A stretch of 64,000 bases of DNA from assembly GCF_900112425.1 (NCBI RefSeq), contig NZ_FOLP01000014.1:115585-179584 (forward strand), in the 5' to 3' direction. The notes under the pieces are model-generated. The model did no database searches. It was not told the DNA's origin and saw only the letters and a program-made list of their open reading frames with translations. Of this stretch, positions 1 to 8,534 are shown in pieces. The stretch is from Variovorax sp. OK212 (GTDB lineage Bacteria > Pseudomonadota > Gammaproteobacteria > Burkholderiales > Burkholderiaceae_C). The number at the start of each line of letters is the position of its first letter. The stretch's first letter is position 1. The position numbers were made by a program, and so were the translations under genes.

Positions 1-73
1 TGGAAGTGTCGCAAAAGACGCCCTTGGCCGCGTCCGGCTTGCAATTGGCCCCCGCAGCCCTTATTTTTTGCAG

Positions 74-523
74 ATGACCGAATCGCCCCCGCTGCACATC
101 GTCTGCCCGCATTGCCACACCACCAACCGCGTGCGCGCGGCGCAACTCGGCAGCGCGCCCGACTGCGGCAGCTGCCACCGCCCCCTGTTCGCCGGCCATT
201 CCACCGCGCTGCCCGACGAGGCCACCTTCGACCGGCACATCGCGCGCAACGAGATCCCGGTGCTGGTCGACTTCTGGGCGCCGTGGTGCGGCCCGTGCCG
301 CCAGATGGCGCCGGGCTACGAGCAGGCCGCCGCGCAGCTCGAGCCGCACGTGCGGCTGGCCAAGGTCGACACCGAGGCGGTGCCGGCCCTGGGCGCGCGC
401 TTCAACATCCGCAGCATCCCGACGCTGGCGCTGTTCCGCGGCGGGCGCGAGGTGGCACGGCAGGCCGGCGCGATGGGCGCGGCGGACATCGTACGGTGGG
501 TGAAGTCGCACGGCGCGGGCTGA
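74..523 (+). CDS. trxC: Thioredoxin 2 (zinc-binding thioredoxin)
   Basis: Cytoplasmic thiol-disulfide reductase of the TrxC class. The N-terminus has two zinc-type pairs, CPHC near residue 11 and CGSC near residue 33. A thioredoxin fold follows, with the active site WCGPC near residue 73 and the cis-proline segment SIPT near residue 117. The 149-residue length fits TrxC. I start at the ATG at 74, because the in-frame TTG six bases upstream adds nothing conserved. No strong ribosome binding site is visible. It converges on the minus-strand helicase gene 8 bp downstream, and no terminator fits in that gap. Confidence 0.93.
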   Translation: MTESPPLHIVCPHCHTTNRVRAAQLGSAPDCGSCHRPLFAGHSTALPDEATFDRHIARNEIPVLVDFWAPWCGPCRQMAPGYEQAAAQLEPHVRLAKVDTEAVPALGARFNIRSIPTLALFRGGREVARQAGAMGAADIVRWVKSHGAG

Positions 524-531
524 GCAGGCTT

Positions 532-3500
532 TCACAGCGGCGGTAGCGGACGCGATGGCCGTGATGGCCGCCTGCGCTCCCGCCGCGGCGCCGGCGGCTT
601 GCCGGCCCCCTCCTGCCCGAAGGCCAGCGTGCTCTTCACGCGCTCCACGCCGCCGGCCGTGACCACGCCGCCTGCGGCCTTCTCCAGCTGCTCGACCATG
701 CGCGCGATGCGGTCGGCCACGTTCTCGTTCGACAGCTTCTCGCGGAACAACTCGACCATCAGCGGGAACGAGAACGGCGTCGGCCGTGCGAGCGGCTTCA
801 GCACCAGCTGCTGCGTGGCCATGCGCACGAGGCTGGCGCGCAGCCGGCCGATCTCGAGCTCCTGCGCGAGCAGTTCCTGCTCGGCCTGCTGCAGCAGCTT
901 GTTGGCGGGGTCGTACTTGCGGAACACCTCCCAGAACAGCGACGACGAGGCCTGCAGCTGCTTGCTGCTGCGCTTCTCGCCCGGGTAGCCCTGGAAGATC
1001 AGCCCCGACACGCGCGCGATCTCGCGGAAACGCCGCTGCGCGAGTTCGCCCGCGTTGAGCGAGGCCAGCACCTCGTGCAGCAACACGGCCTGCGCTTCAT
1101 CGCCCTCCCCCTGCGGCAGCCGCAGCACCTGCGGCAGCAACGTGGGCCAGTCGACCCCGGTCGCGCTCAGCAACTCGAAGCCGTAGTCGTTCACCGCGAT
1201 GGAGAAGGTGCGCGCCTCGTGCTGCGCCACGCGCCACGCCAGCAGGCTCGCGAGCCCGAGGTGCACATGCCGGCCCGCGAACGGATAGAGGAACAGGTGC
1301 GAGCCTTCGCGCGTCGTCAGTGTCTCGGCCAGCAGCGTCTGCGGCGTCGGCAAAGCCGACCACTGCTGCTGGATCTCGAGCAGCGGCCGCACGCATTGCA
1401 GCTCGGGCGAGTCGTACCGGCCTTCATCCGCCAGCGCCAGCTGCTGCACCACCGCGTCGGCCAGCGTGTTCGACAGCGGCATGCGCCCGCCGTTCCAGCG
1501 CGGCACCGCGGGCCGCTTGCCGCTGGCGCGCCGCACCCACGCGGTCATGTCGTGGATGCGCACCAGCTCCAGCAGGCGGCCGCCGAACAGGAAGCAGTCG
1601 CCGGGCTTCATGCGCGCGACGAAGCCCTCTTCCACGCTGCCGATCTTCGCGCCGGCCAGGTACTGCACCGACATGCTCGCGTCGCTGACGATGGTGCCGA
1701 TGTTCATGCGATGGCGCCGCGCGAGCCGCGCATCGGGCACGCGCCACACGCCCTCGGCGTCGGGCACGGCGCGCCGGTAGTCCGGATAGGCCGCGAGCGA
1801 GGCGCCGCCTTGCGCCACGAAGTCGAGGCACCACTGCCAGCTCTCGCGCGACAGGTGCTCGTAGGCCGCGGTGCCGCGCACTTCGCCGTACAGGTCGTCG
1901 GGCACGAAGCCGCCGCCGAGCGCCACCGTCACCAGGTGCTGCACCAGCACGTCGAGCGGCTGGTCGGGCGAGTGGCGCGCCTCGATGTGCCCTTGCGCAA
2001 TCGCGGTGCGCGCGGCCGCGCCCTCGACCATCTCGATGCTGTGCGTGGGCACGAGCGTGATGCGCGACGGCCGACCCGGCGCATGGCCCGAGCGGCCGGC
2101 GCGCTGCAGCAGCCGCGCCACGCCCTTGGGCGAGCCGATCTGCAGCACGCGCTCCACCGGCAGGAAGTCCACGCCCAGGTCGAGGCTCGAGGTGCAGACC
2201 ACGGCCTTGAGCTCGCCGCTCTTCAGGCCCAGCTCGACCCATTCGCGCACCGCGCGGTCGAGCGAGCCGTGGTGCAGCGCGATGCTGCCGGCCCACTCCG
2301 GCCTGGCTTCGAGCAGGGCCTGGTACCAGATCTCCGACTGCGAGCGCGTGTTGGTGAACACCAGCGTGGTCTTGCTGCCGGCGATTTCCTCGATCACCTG
2401 CGGCAGCATCGTGAGGCCGAGGTGGCCGCCCCACGGGAAGCGTTCGGCACGGCCCGGCAACAGCGAATCGATGACGAGCTTCTTGGGCACCTGGCCCTGC
2501 ACGAGCACGCCGTCTTCATGGCCCAGCAGCGCATGCATGGCCTCCTGCAGGTTGCCCAGGGTGGCCGACATGCCCCAGATCGCAAGGCCCGCGTTCCAGC
2601 GCTTCAGCCGCGCCAGCGCGAGCTGCACCTGCACGCCGCGCTTGTTGCCCAGCAGCTCGTGCCATTCGTCGACCACGGTCATGCGCACATGGCCGAGCAC
2701 CTCGCGCGCGTCGGCGCGCGCGAGCAGCAGCGAGAGGCTCTCGGGCGTGGTGACGAGCACCGTGGGCAGGCGCTGGTTCTGCGCGCTGCGCTCGGCGGAC
2801 GAGGTGTCGCCGCTGCGCGCACCCGCGCTCCAGGGATGCACCTCGGCGCCGAGCGCTTCCAGCGGCTGCAGCAGCGCGCGCAGCGTGTCGGCCGCGAGAG
2901 CGCGCATGGGCGTGATCCACAGCACCGTGAGCGGCGGGGCCGCGGGGCGCGCCGTTTCCTTGCGCGCCTGCGAGAAGGCCTGCAGCGCAGCGAGCCACAC
3001 GGCGTAGGTCTTGCCTGCGCCGGTGGTCGCATGCAGCATCCCGGACCTGCCTTCGGCAACGGCCTTCCACACCTCGCGCTGGAACTTGAACGGCTTCCAC
3101 CCGCGCGCGGCGAACCATGCGTCGAGCGCTGCCTTGACGGACTTTGAATTGCGCCTTCCCCCTCCGGGAGAAGGCTGGGATGGGGGCTCGCGGCCTTCAA
3201 CGCCGCGCGGACTCCCAGGCCGCTTGCCCCCACCCCGGCCCTCCCCCGGGAGGGGAGGGAGCAATGCGGGGTCCGCCGGCTCTGTCGCTTGAGCGGCTTC
3301 GACTGTCTTGCTCCTTCCCCTTCCGGGGGAAGGCTGGGATGGGGGCACGCGGCCTTCAACGCCGCGCGGACTCCGAGGCCGCTTGCCCCCACCCCCGCCC
3401 TCCCCCGGGAGGGGAGGGAGCAATGCGGGGTCCGCCGGCTCTGTCGCTTGAGCGCCCTCGACTGTCTTGCTCCTTCCCCATCCGGGGGAAGGCTGGGATG

Positions 3501-4242
3501 GGGGCACGCGGCCTTCAACGCCGCGCGGACTTCGAGGCCGCTTGCCCCCACCCCCGCCCTCCCCCGGGAGGGGAGGGAGCAATGCGGGGTCCGCCGGCTC
3601 TGTCGCTTGAGCGGCTTCGACTGTCTTGCTCCTTCCCCTTCCGGGGGAAGGCTGGGATGGGGGCACGCGGCCTTCAACGCCGCGCGGATTCCGAGGCCGC
3701 TTGCCCCCACCCCGGCCCTCCCCCAGGAGGGGAGGGAGCAATGCCGGGTCCACCGGCTCTGTCGCTTGAGCAGCCGCTACTGTCTTGCTCCTTCCCCTTC
3801 CGGGGGAAGGCTGGGATGGGGGCTCGCGGCCTTCAACGCCGCGCGGACTCCGAGACCGCTTGCCCCCACCCCGACCCTCCCCCGGGAGGGGAGGGAGCAA
3901 TGCGGGGTCCGCCGGCTCTGTCGCTTGAGCAGCCGCTACTGTCTTGCTCCTTCCCCCTCTGGGGGAAGGCTGGAATGGGGGCACGCGGCCTTCAACGCCG
4001 CGCGGACTCCGAGGCCGCTTGCCCCCACCCCGCCCCTCCCCCGGGAGGGGAGGGAGCAATGCCGGGTCCACCGGCTCTGTCGCTTGAGCAGCCGCTACTG
4101 TCTTGCTCCTTCCCCTTCCGGGGGAAGGCTGGGATGGGGGCTCGCGGCCTTCAACGCCGCGCGGACTTCGAGGCCGCTTGCCCCCACCCCGGCCCTCCCC
4201 CGGGAGGGGAGGGAGCAATGCGGGGTCCACCGGCTCGGTCAT
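532..4242 (-). CDS. Ligase-associated DEXH-box helicase (Lhr-like) with repeat-expanded N-terminus
   Basis: Superfamily 2 ATP-dependent helicase of the ligase-associated DNA damage response type. The conserved core begins near residue 372 with DAWFAARGWKPF. It carries Walker A TTGAGKT near residue 407, motif II DEWH near 525, motif III SATLGN and motif VI QRAGRSGH. The first roughly 370 residues are seven 53-residue Pro/Gly/Arg-rich repeats translated from an array of palindromic DNA, so they are probably not part of the ancestral enzyme. The ATG at 4242 overlaps the ligase stop as ATGA, which implies translational coupling and favours this start. No in-frame ATG lies between the repeats and the core; a GTG in the next-to-last repeat is an alternative. 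The family core is about 820-870 residues, so the ORF is about 45% too long. Confidence 0.85.
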   Translation of the reverse strand: MTEPVDPALLPPLPGEGRGGGKRPRSPRGVEGREPPSQPSPGRGRSKTVAAAQATEPVDPALLPPLPGEGRGGGKRPRSPRGVEGRVPPFQPSPRGGRSKTVAAAQATEPADPALLPPLPGEGRGGGKRSRSPRGVEGREPPSQPSPGRGRSKTVAAAQATEPVDPALLPPLLGEGRGGGKRPRNPRGVEGRVPPSQPSPGRGRSKTVEAAQATEPADPALLPPLPGEGGGGGKRPRSPRGVEGRVPPSQPSPGWGRSKTVEGAQATEPADPALLPPLPGEGGGGGKRPRSPRGVEGRVPPSQPSPGRGRSKTVEAAQATEPADPALLPPLPGEGRGGGKRPGSPRGVEGREPPSQPSPGGGRRNSKSVKAALDAWFAARGWKPFKFQREVWKAVAEGRSGMLHATTGAGKTYAVWLAALQAFSQARKETARPAAPPLTVLWITPMRALAADTLRALLQPLEALGAEVHPWSAGARSGDTSSAERSAQNQRLPTVLVTTPESLSLLLARADAREVLGHVRMTVVDEWHELLGNKRGVQVQLALARLKRWNAGLAIWGMSATLGNLQEAMHALLGHEDGVLVQGQVPKKLVIDSLLPGRAERFPWGGHLGLTMLPQVIEEIAGSKTTLVFTNTRSQSEIWYQALLEARPEWAGSIALHHGSLDRAVREWVELGLKSGELKAVVCTSSLDLGVDFLPVERVLQIGSPKGVARLLQRAGRSGHAPGRPSRITLVPTHSIEMVEGAAARTAIAQGHIEARHSPDQPLDVLVQHLVTVALGGGFVPDDLYGEVRGTAAYEHLSRESWQWCLDFVAQGGASLAAYPDYRRAVPDAEGVWRVPDARLARRHRMNIGTIVSDASMSVQYLAGAKIGSVEEGFVARMKPGDCFLFGGRLLELVRIHDMTAWVRRASGKRPAVPRWNGGRMPLSNTLADAVVQQLALADEGRYDSPELQCVRPLLEIQQQWSALPTPQTLLAETLTTREGSHLFLYPFAGRHVHLGLASLLAWRVAQHEARTFSIAVNDYGFELLSATGVDWPTLLPQVLRLPQGEGDEAQAVLLHEVLASLNAGELAQRRFREIARVSGLIFQGYPGEKRSSKQLQASSSLFWEVFRKYDPANKLLQQAEQELLAQELEIGRLRASLVRMATQQLVLKPLARPTPFSFPLMVELFREKLSNENVADRIARMVEQLEKAAGGVVTAGGVERVKSTLAFGQEGAGKPPAPRRERRRPSRPSRPLPPL
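3144..4239. repeat. Tandem array of seven 159-bp BIME-like units inside the helicase ORF
   Basis: The same segment recurs with an exact 159-bp period; copies of ctgtcttgct begin at 3303, 3462, 3621, 3780, 3939 and 4098, and a diverged first unit begins near 3144. Each unit has two GC-rich palindromes (ccttccggggg-type and ccgggagggg-type) in inverted orientation, as in bacterial interspersed mosaic elements. Because 159 is a multiple of three and the units lack stops in several frames, they stay open both in the helicase frame and in antisense frames. Copies differ by a few substitutions. Confidence 0.95.
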
Positions 4243-5894
4243 GACGGCAGCAACGCAGCCAGCGTCTGCAAGGTGTCCGCCTCCGCCACCGGCTTGTCTT
4301 CACGCCACCGCAGCATGCGCGGAAAGCGCACCGCGATGCCGCTCTTGTGCCGCGTGCTGCGCGCGATGCCTTCGAAGCCCAGCTCGAACACCAGCGTCGG
4401 CTTCACGCTCTTCACCGGCCCGAAGCTTTCGACGGTGGTCTTGCGGATGACCGCGTCCACGCGCCCCATCTCCGCATCGGTGAGGCCCGAGTAGGCCTTG
4501 GCGAAGGGCACCAGCTTGCGGTCTTCCTGGCCGGGCGGGCCGTCCCACACGGCGAAGGTGTAGTCGCTGTAGAGGCTGGCGCGCCGGCCATGGCCGCGCT
4601 GCGCATAGATCAGCACCGCATCGATGCTGAGCGGCTCGATCTTCCACTTCCACCACACGCCGACGTCCTTGGTGCGGCCCACGCCGTACTGCGCATCGCG
4701 GCGCTTGAGCATCATGCCTTCGACGCCCATGCTGCGCGCGGCTTCGCGTTGCCTGGAGAGATCGGTCCAGTCGGCCCCCGTGAGCATCGGGCTCGGCAGC
4801 AGCGAAGGGTGCTGCACGCGTGTGACGAGGTCGTCGAGCAGCACGCGCCGCTGCGACTGCGGCAGCGCGCGCAGGTCGCGGCCTTCCCATTCGAGCAGGT
4901 CGTAGGCCAGCAGCACCACGGGAATCTCGCGCAGCAGCTTGGGGCCCAGCGTCTTGCGGCCGATGCGCCTTTGCAGCTCGGCGAAGGGCTGGACCTTGTC
5001 CTCGCGCCACACCGCAATCTCGCCGTCGATCACCGTGCCATCGGGCAAGGCCTCGCCCAGCACCGCCAGCTCGGGGAAGCGTTCCGTCACCAGCTCCTCG
5101 CCGCGCGACCACACCCAGACCGTGCCGGCGCGCTTCACCAGCTGCGCGCGGATGCCGTCCCACTTCCACTCGACGACCCAGTCGGCCGGCGGCCCGAGCA
5201 CCGCGTCGAACTGCTCGAGCGGAATGTTGAACGGATGCGCGAGAAAGAACGGGTACGGCTGCCCGCTGGTCTTCTGCACCTGCTCGGAGCTCGACTCGGG
5301 CGCGATCAGCGCGAGGTAGTCGCCCGGCTGCGGCCGCGCGCCGATGTGCGTGTAGCCCATGAGCCGTTGCGCCACGCGCTTGGCGTCGATGCCGCCGACC
5401 GCCGCGAGCGCCTGCGTGACCTGCAGCTTCGACACGCCCACGCGAAACGCGCCGGTGATGAGCTTGAAGTACACCAGCCGCTCTTCGGCCGCGAGCTGGC
5501 GCCACTGCGCGCGCAGGCGGTCGGCGAGTTGCTCCGGCGCCGTCTTCGCGGCCTCGCGCAGCGGCAGCAGGTGCTGCTCGACCCAGCCTGCGAGGCCGAG
5601 GTCGTGCGCCTCGCTCGGCTGCGGCAAGAGCAGCGCGATGGTCTCGGCCAGGTCGCCCACGGCGTCGTAGCTCTCGTCGAACAGCCACTCGGGCAGCCCC
5701 GCCGACTCCTGCGCGAGCAGGCGCAACAGCTTGGTGGGCACGAGCTGGCGTGGCTTGCCTCCTGCCAGGAAGTACACGGCCCATGCGGCATCGCCCGCGT
5801 CGGCCTCGCGCAGGTAGCGCTGCAGCGCGGCCTGCTTGGCGAGGTTCGATGTGCTTGCGTCGAGCTCGCGGTACAGCGCGGCAAAGGCCTTCAT
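4239..5894 (-). CDS. ATP-dependent DNA ligase (ligase-associated DNA repair operon)
   Basis: Seals DNA nicks using ATP, through a covalent lysine-AMP intermediate. The nucleotidyl-transfer motif EWKWDGIR lies near residue 245, with Lys as the likely adenylated residue. Later motifs include DGEI and EGMMLKRRD, and the C-terminal OB-fold region runs to the stop. An N-terminal DNA-binding region of about 200 residues precedes the catalytic core. The length of 551 residues fits the bacterial ligase family encoded with an MBL exonuclease and an Lhr-like helicase. Both ends overlap neighbours by ATGA (exonuclease stop with ligase start, ligase stop with helicase start), so the three genes form one coupled operon. 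It is not the replicative NAD-dependent LigA. Confidence 0.93.
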   Translation of the reverse strand: MKAFAALYRELDASTSNLAKQAALQRYLREADAGDAAWAVYFLAGGKPRQLVPTKLLRLLAQESAGLPEWLFDESYDAVGDLAETIALLLPQPSEAHDLGLAGWVEQHLLPLREAAKTAPEQLADRLRAQWRQLAAEERLVYFKLITGAFRVGVSKLQVTQALAAVGGIDAKRVAQRLMGYTHIGARPQPGDYLALIAPESSSEQVQKTSGQPYPFFLAHPFNIPLEQFDAVLGPPADWVVEWKWDGIRAQLVKRAGTVWVWSRGEELVTERFPELAVLGEALPDGTVIDGEIAVWREDKVQPFAELQRRIGRKTLGPKLLREIPVVLLAYDLLEWEGRDLRALPQSQRRVLLDDLVTRVQHPSLLPSPMLTGADWTDLSRQREAARSMGVEGMMLKRRDAQYGVGRTKDVGVWWKWKIEPLSIDAVLIYAQRGHGRRASLYSDYTFAVWDGPPGQEDRKLVPFAKAYSGLTDAEMGRVDAVIRKTTVESFGPVKSVKPTLVFELGFEGIARSTRHKSGIAVRFPRMLRWREDKPVAEADTLQTLAALLPS

Positions 5895-7051
5895 GTACCG
5901 GCTCCTTCCCCTGCCGGGGGAAGGCCGGGATGGGGGCTGGCGGCATCTGCGTCGCGCGTCGCCGGGACCGGCACCGGCACTTGCTCCTGCGCGCCGCCTA
6001 CAGGCGACGGAGCCTCCTGGTCGTCTTCATCGCCGTACTCGGTCTTGAAGCCCTGCGCATCCAGCCCGTTCTCGGTCAGCCACCGCACCATCACCTGCAC
6101 GCTGCCGTGCGTGACGAACACGCGCTCGGCGCCCGTGCCCGCAATGGCCTGCTGCAGGCCGGGCCAGTCGGCATGGTCGGACATGACGAAGCCGCGGTCC
6201 ACACCCCTGCGGCGGCGCGTGCCGCGCAGCTGCATCCACCCGCTGGCGAACGCATCGGCGTAGTTGCCGAAGCGCTTCATCCACGGCGTGCCCTGCGCCG
6301 AAGGCGGCGCGAGCACCAGCGCACGCTTCAGCATCGCCGCATCCACACCCTCGTCGCTCACGCGAAAAGTGGGCGGCAGCGCCACGCCGGCCGCGCGGTA
6401 GACCGCGTTGAGCGGCTCCACCGCGCCATGCACCACGATCGGCCCGATGCTCGCGTCCACGCCGTGCAGGATGCGTTGCGCCTTGCCGAAGGCATAGCAG
6501 AACAGCACCGACGCGCGCCCCGCTTCGGCATTGGCGCGCCACCACGCGTCGATCTCCGCGAACAGCACGGCCTGCGTGGGCCAGCGGTAGATCGGCAGGC
6601 CGAAGGTCGACTCGGTGATGAAGGTGTCGCAGGGCACCGGCTCGAAGGGCGCGCAGGTGCCGTCGGGCTCGGTCTTGTAGTCGCCCGAGGCCACCCACAC
6701 GCGGCCTCCGTGCTCGAGCCGCACCTGCGCCGAGCCCAGCACATGGCCGGCCGGGTGCAGCGAGACGCGCACGCCGTGGTGTTCGATGGCCTCGCCGTAG
6801 GGCAGCGTCTGCAGGTTGATGTCCTGCCCGAGCCGGGTGCGCAGGGTGCCTTCGCTGTCGGTGTGGGCGAGGTAGTGCGCGTGGCCGATGCGGGCGTGGT
6901 CCGAATGGGCGTGCGTGATGATCGCGCGCCCCACCGGCCGCCACGGGTCGATGTAGAAATCGCCGGGCGGGCAGTACAGGCCCTCGGGCCGGGCGACGAC
7001 GAGATCTTCCTGCACTTCTTGCGCACTTTGCGCATCTTGTGGGAGGGGCAT
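5891..7051 (-). CDS. Ligase-associated DNA damage response exonuclease (metallo-beta-lactamase fold)
   Basis: Predicted metal-dependent nuclease of the beta-CASP-like ligase-associated family. The metal site THAHSDH lies near residue 46, and later metal ligands sit in HPAGHVLGSAQ and ASGDYK. It is the first gene of the repair operon and should process DNA ends or flaps before ligation. The start at 7051 keeps the conserved N-terminus, which reads from a short Gln/Asp-rich lead into EGLYCPPGDFYID. The last dozen or so residues (SPHPGLPPAGEG) are encoded by a half palindromic repeat, so the C-terminus has been replaced or lengthened by repeat DNA. The stop overlaps the ligase ATG by four bases. 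Confidence 0.9.
   Translation of the reverse strand: MPLPQDAQSAQEVQEDLVVARPEGLYCPPGDFYIDPWRPVGRAIITHAHSDHARIGHAHYLAHTDSEGTLRTRLGQDINLQTLPYGEAIEHHGVRVSLHPAGHVLGSAQVRLEHGGRVWVASGDYKTEPDGTCAPFEPVPCDTFITESTFGLPIYRWPTQAVLFAEIDAWWRANAEAGRASVLFCYAFGKAQRILHGVDASIGPIVVHGAVEPLNAVYRAAGVALPPTFRVSDEGVDAAMLKRALVLAPPSAQGTPWMKRFGNYADAFASGWMQLRGTRRRRGVDRGFVMSDHADWPGLQQAIAGTGAERVFVTHGSVQVMVRWLTENGLDAQGFKTEYGDEDDQEAPSPVGGAQEQVPVPVPATRDADAASPHPGLPPAGEGAGT
5896..5945. repeat. Half REP/BIME palindrome at the exonuclease-ligase junction
   Basis: The segment ggctccttcccctgccgggg and the following aaggccgggatgggggc match one half of the 159-bp unit found in the helicase ORF. It encodes the end of the exonuclease and stops just before the ligase start codon. 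Confidence 0.8.
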
Positions 7052-7164
7052 GGCACGCCATCGTAGGCGCAGCCCGGCTGTCGTGGCGCCGAGCCTCGGC
7101 CGCGAGGCGCTGTGGGCCGGCGCCTACTTGGGCGCTCCCCCTGCACTCGCTCTGCGCCGGCCCG

Positions 7165-7689
7165 TTATTTTTTCGGGCGGGTGTTCATCATGTCCAGCAC
7201 GTTCATCTTCATGCCGTTGGACATGACCATGTCGCCGGGCTTCTGGTCGGCCTTGCAGGGGCCGACCCACTTCGCCTCCATGACGCTGGCGCCCTCGGCG
7301 CGGCCCATGAGCGGCGGGTTGTAGCTCGACTTGCTCTCCATGCGGTAGGCCGTGTTGAAGTCGCCGCTGAGCACGGCGTGCGAGGTGGCGGTGGTGTTGC
7401 CGATCTTGCAGACCGAGTCCATCACGAGCTTGCCGCCGTCGGCGCGCAACTCCTGCTTCGAACACATGTCCTTGCCCATGCCCTGGCCCATGTCGCGCAT
7501 CGCCTTGTCGCTGGCCGCGTCGATGCACTGCTGCATGGTGTGCGCGCCGGCGGGGCCCTTGCCGGTGCCGTCGCCGGTCTGGATTTCCCAGAGGCCGGGC
7601 TTGCGCGCCGGGAAGTCGAGCGCGAAGGCGGGGCCGGTGACGGCGCCAGCCAGCAGACAGAGCAGGCAGGCGGACAGACGGATCTTCAT
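7165..7689 (-). CDS. DUF3617 family periplasmic protein
   Basis: A 174-residue secreted protein. Residues 1-24 form a signal peptide that ends in PAFA before LDFPARKPGLWEI. The mature part has the DUF3617 pattern: KPGLWE near the start, a cysteine in MQQCIDA, further cysteines in MCSKQ and VCKIG, and a late Cys in WVGPC. The function of DUF3617 proteins is not established. The gene stands alone in the minus strand, with 113 bp of unassigned GC-rich sequence before the exonuclease gene. Confidence 0.85.
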   Translation of the reverse strand: MKIRLSACLLCLLAGAVTGPAFALDFPARKPGLWEIQTGDGTGKGPAGAHTMQQCIDAASDKAMRDMGQGMGKDMCSKQELRADGGKLVMDSVCKIGNTTATSHAVLSGDFNTAYRMESKSSYNPPLMGRAEGASVMEAKWVGPCKADQKPGDMVMSNGMKMNVLDMMNTRPKK

Positions 7690-7765
7690 TGCGGGCTCCG
7701 CATCGGTGAACGGTGATGCCCGGGTTGTACCGCGCGCACCGCGGCGGCGGAATACCGCAATCGGC

Positions 7766-8509
7766 CTACGCCGGACGGGTCTTCGTGACCTGCGCGTCCT
7801 GCGTGTCCTGCGCGGCCATCGAAGCCGGCGTGCGCTGCCGCGTGGCCACGCCGAGCGCCACGCCCAGCGCGAAGCCGCCCATCACGTCGATCAGCACATG
7901 CTGGCGCACCGCCATCGTCGAATAGACGATGCCCGCGGCCCACGCCACGTTGACGATGCGCAGCCACGCGGGCGCGCCCACCTCGCGCAGCTGGCGCGCC
8001 AGCACCACGCAGGCGAACACCGAGAACGACACGTGCAGCGAGGGGAAGGCATTGCCGGCCGAGTCGACCATCTTGAGGAACTGCAGCGACGTGCCCGGCG
8101 CGGCATCGACCGTGAAGTTGGGAATGGCCGTGGGCATGAACCAGAACACCAGCAGCGCCAGCGCCGTCATGGCCGCGCAGCCGAAGGAGAAGCGCCACAG
8201 CTCGCGCTTGTCCTTGGCCAGCAGCACCGGCAGCGCGATGTAGCCCCACAGCGAGAGGTACACCGGCAGCAGCGCGGGCCAGAAGGCGATGAGGTGGTCG
8301 ACGGCCGTGAGCGGCAGCACCCAGGCCTGGCCCGCGTTCTTCATGATCCAGAAGTACAGCGGAAAGAAGCCGATGGTGGCGACCATGTTGCCGACCAGCT
8401 TCAGCGGGAACAGCGTGACGCAGCGCCGCCACAGGGCGCTCAGCCAGGGCTGCGCCGTCGAGGAGGAAGCGTCGGAAGCGTCGGAAGCTTTGGAGGTGGA
8501 AGGCGTCAT
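7766..8509 (-). CDS. PAP2-family phosphatase, integral membrane
   Basis: Membrane phosphatase of the type-2 phosphatidic acid phosphatase superfamily, which removes phosphate from lipid or isoprenoid phosphates. Several hydrophobic helices are separated by short loops. The second and third PAP2 motifs are visible as FPSLHVS near residue 155 and RQHVLIDVMGG near residue 208, with His and Asp in the expected places. The first motif (KxxxxxxRP) is not clear. Length is 247 residues. The substrate cannot be told from sequence. It lies 76 bp from the DUF3617 gene on the same strand. Confidence 0.82.
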   Translation of the reverse strand: MTPSTSKASDASDASSSTAQPWLSALWRRCVTLFPLKLVGNMVATIGFFPLYFWIMKNAGQAWVLPLTAVDHLIAFWPALLPVYLSLWGYIALPVLLAKDKRELWRFSFGCAAMTALALLVFWFMPTAIPNFTVDAAPGTSLQFLKMVDSAGNAFPSLHVSFSVFACVVLARQLREVGAPAWLRIVNVAWAAGIVYSTMAVRQHVLIDVMGGFALGVALGVATRQRTPASMAAQDTQDAQVTKTRPA

Positions 8510-8534
8510 GGAGGCCCGCGCAGCGCGCCGTGCG

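Noticed and set aside
1..73. Possible end of an upstream gene (a frame closing with tga at 75-77, overlapping the trxC ATG)
   Set aside because: Only 24 codons are in view and nothing is recognisable, so no gene is claimed.
1075..3147. 690-residue open frame on the plus strand opposite the helicase
   Set aside because: It is antisense to a gene with clear helicase motifs; composition is Arg/His/Gln-rich as expected for a high-GC shadow frame.
3144..4239. CRISPR array
   Set aside because: Units are contiguous 159-bp repeats without unique spacers, and no cas gene is nearby.
3144..4494. Long plus-strand frames across the repeat array
   Set aside because: The 159-bp unit lacks stops in several frames, so the frames are a result of the repeat, not of coding selection.
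7052..7164. Small gene or RNA between the exonuclease and DUF3617 genes
   Set aside because: GC-rich sequence without a supported start, motif or terminator; left as unassigned.
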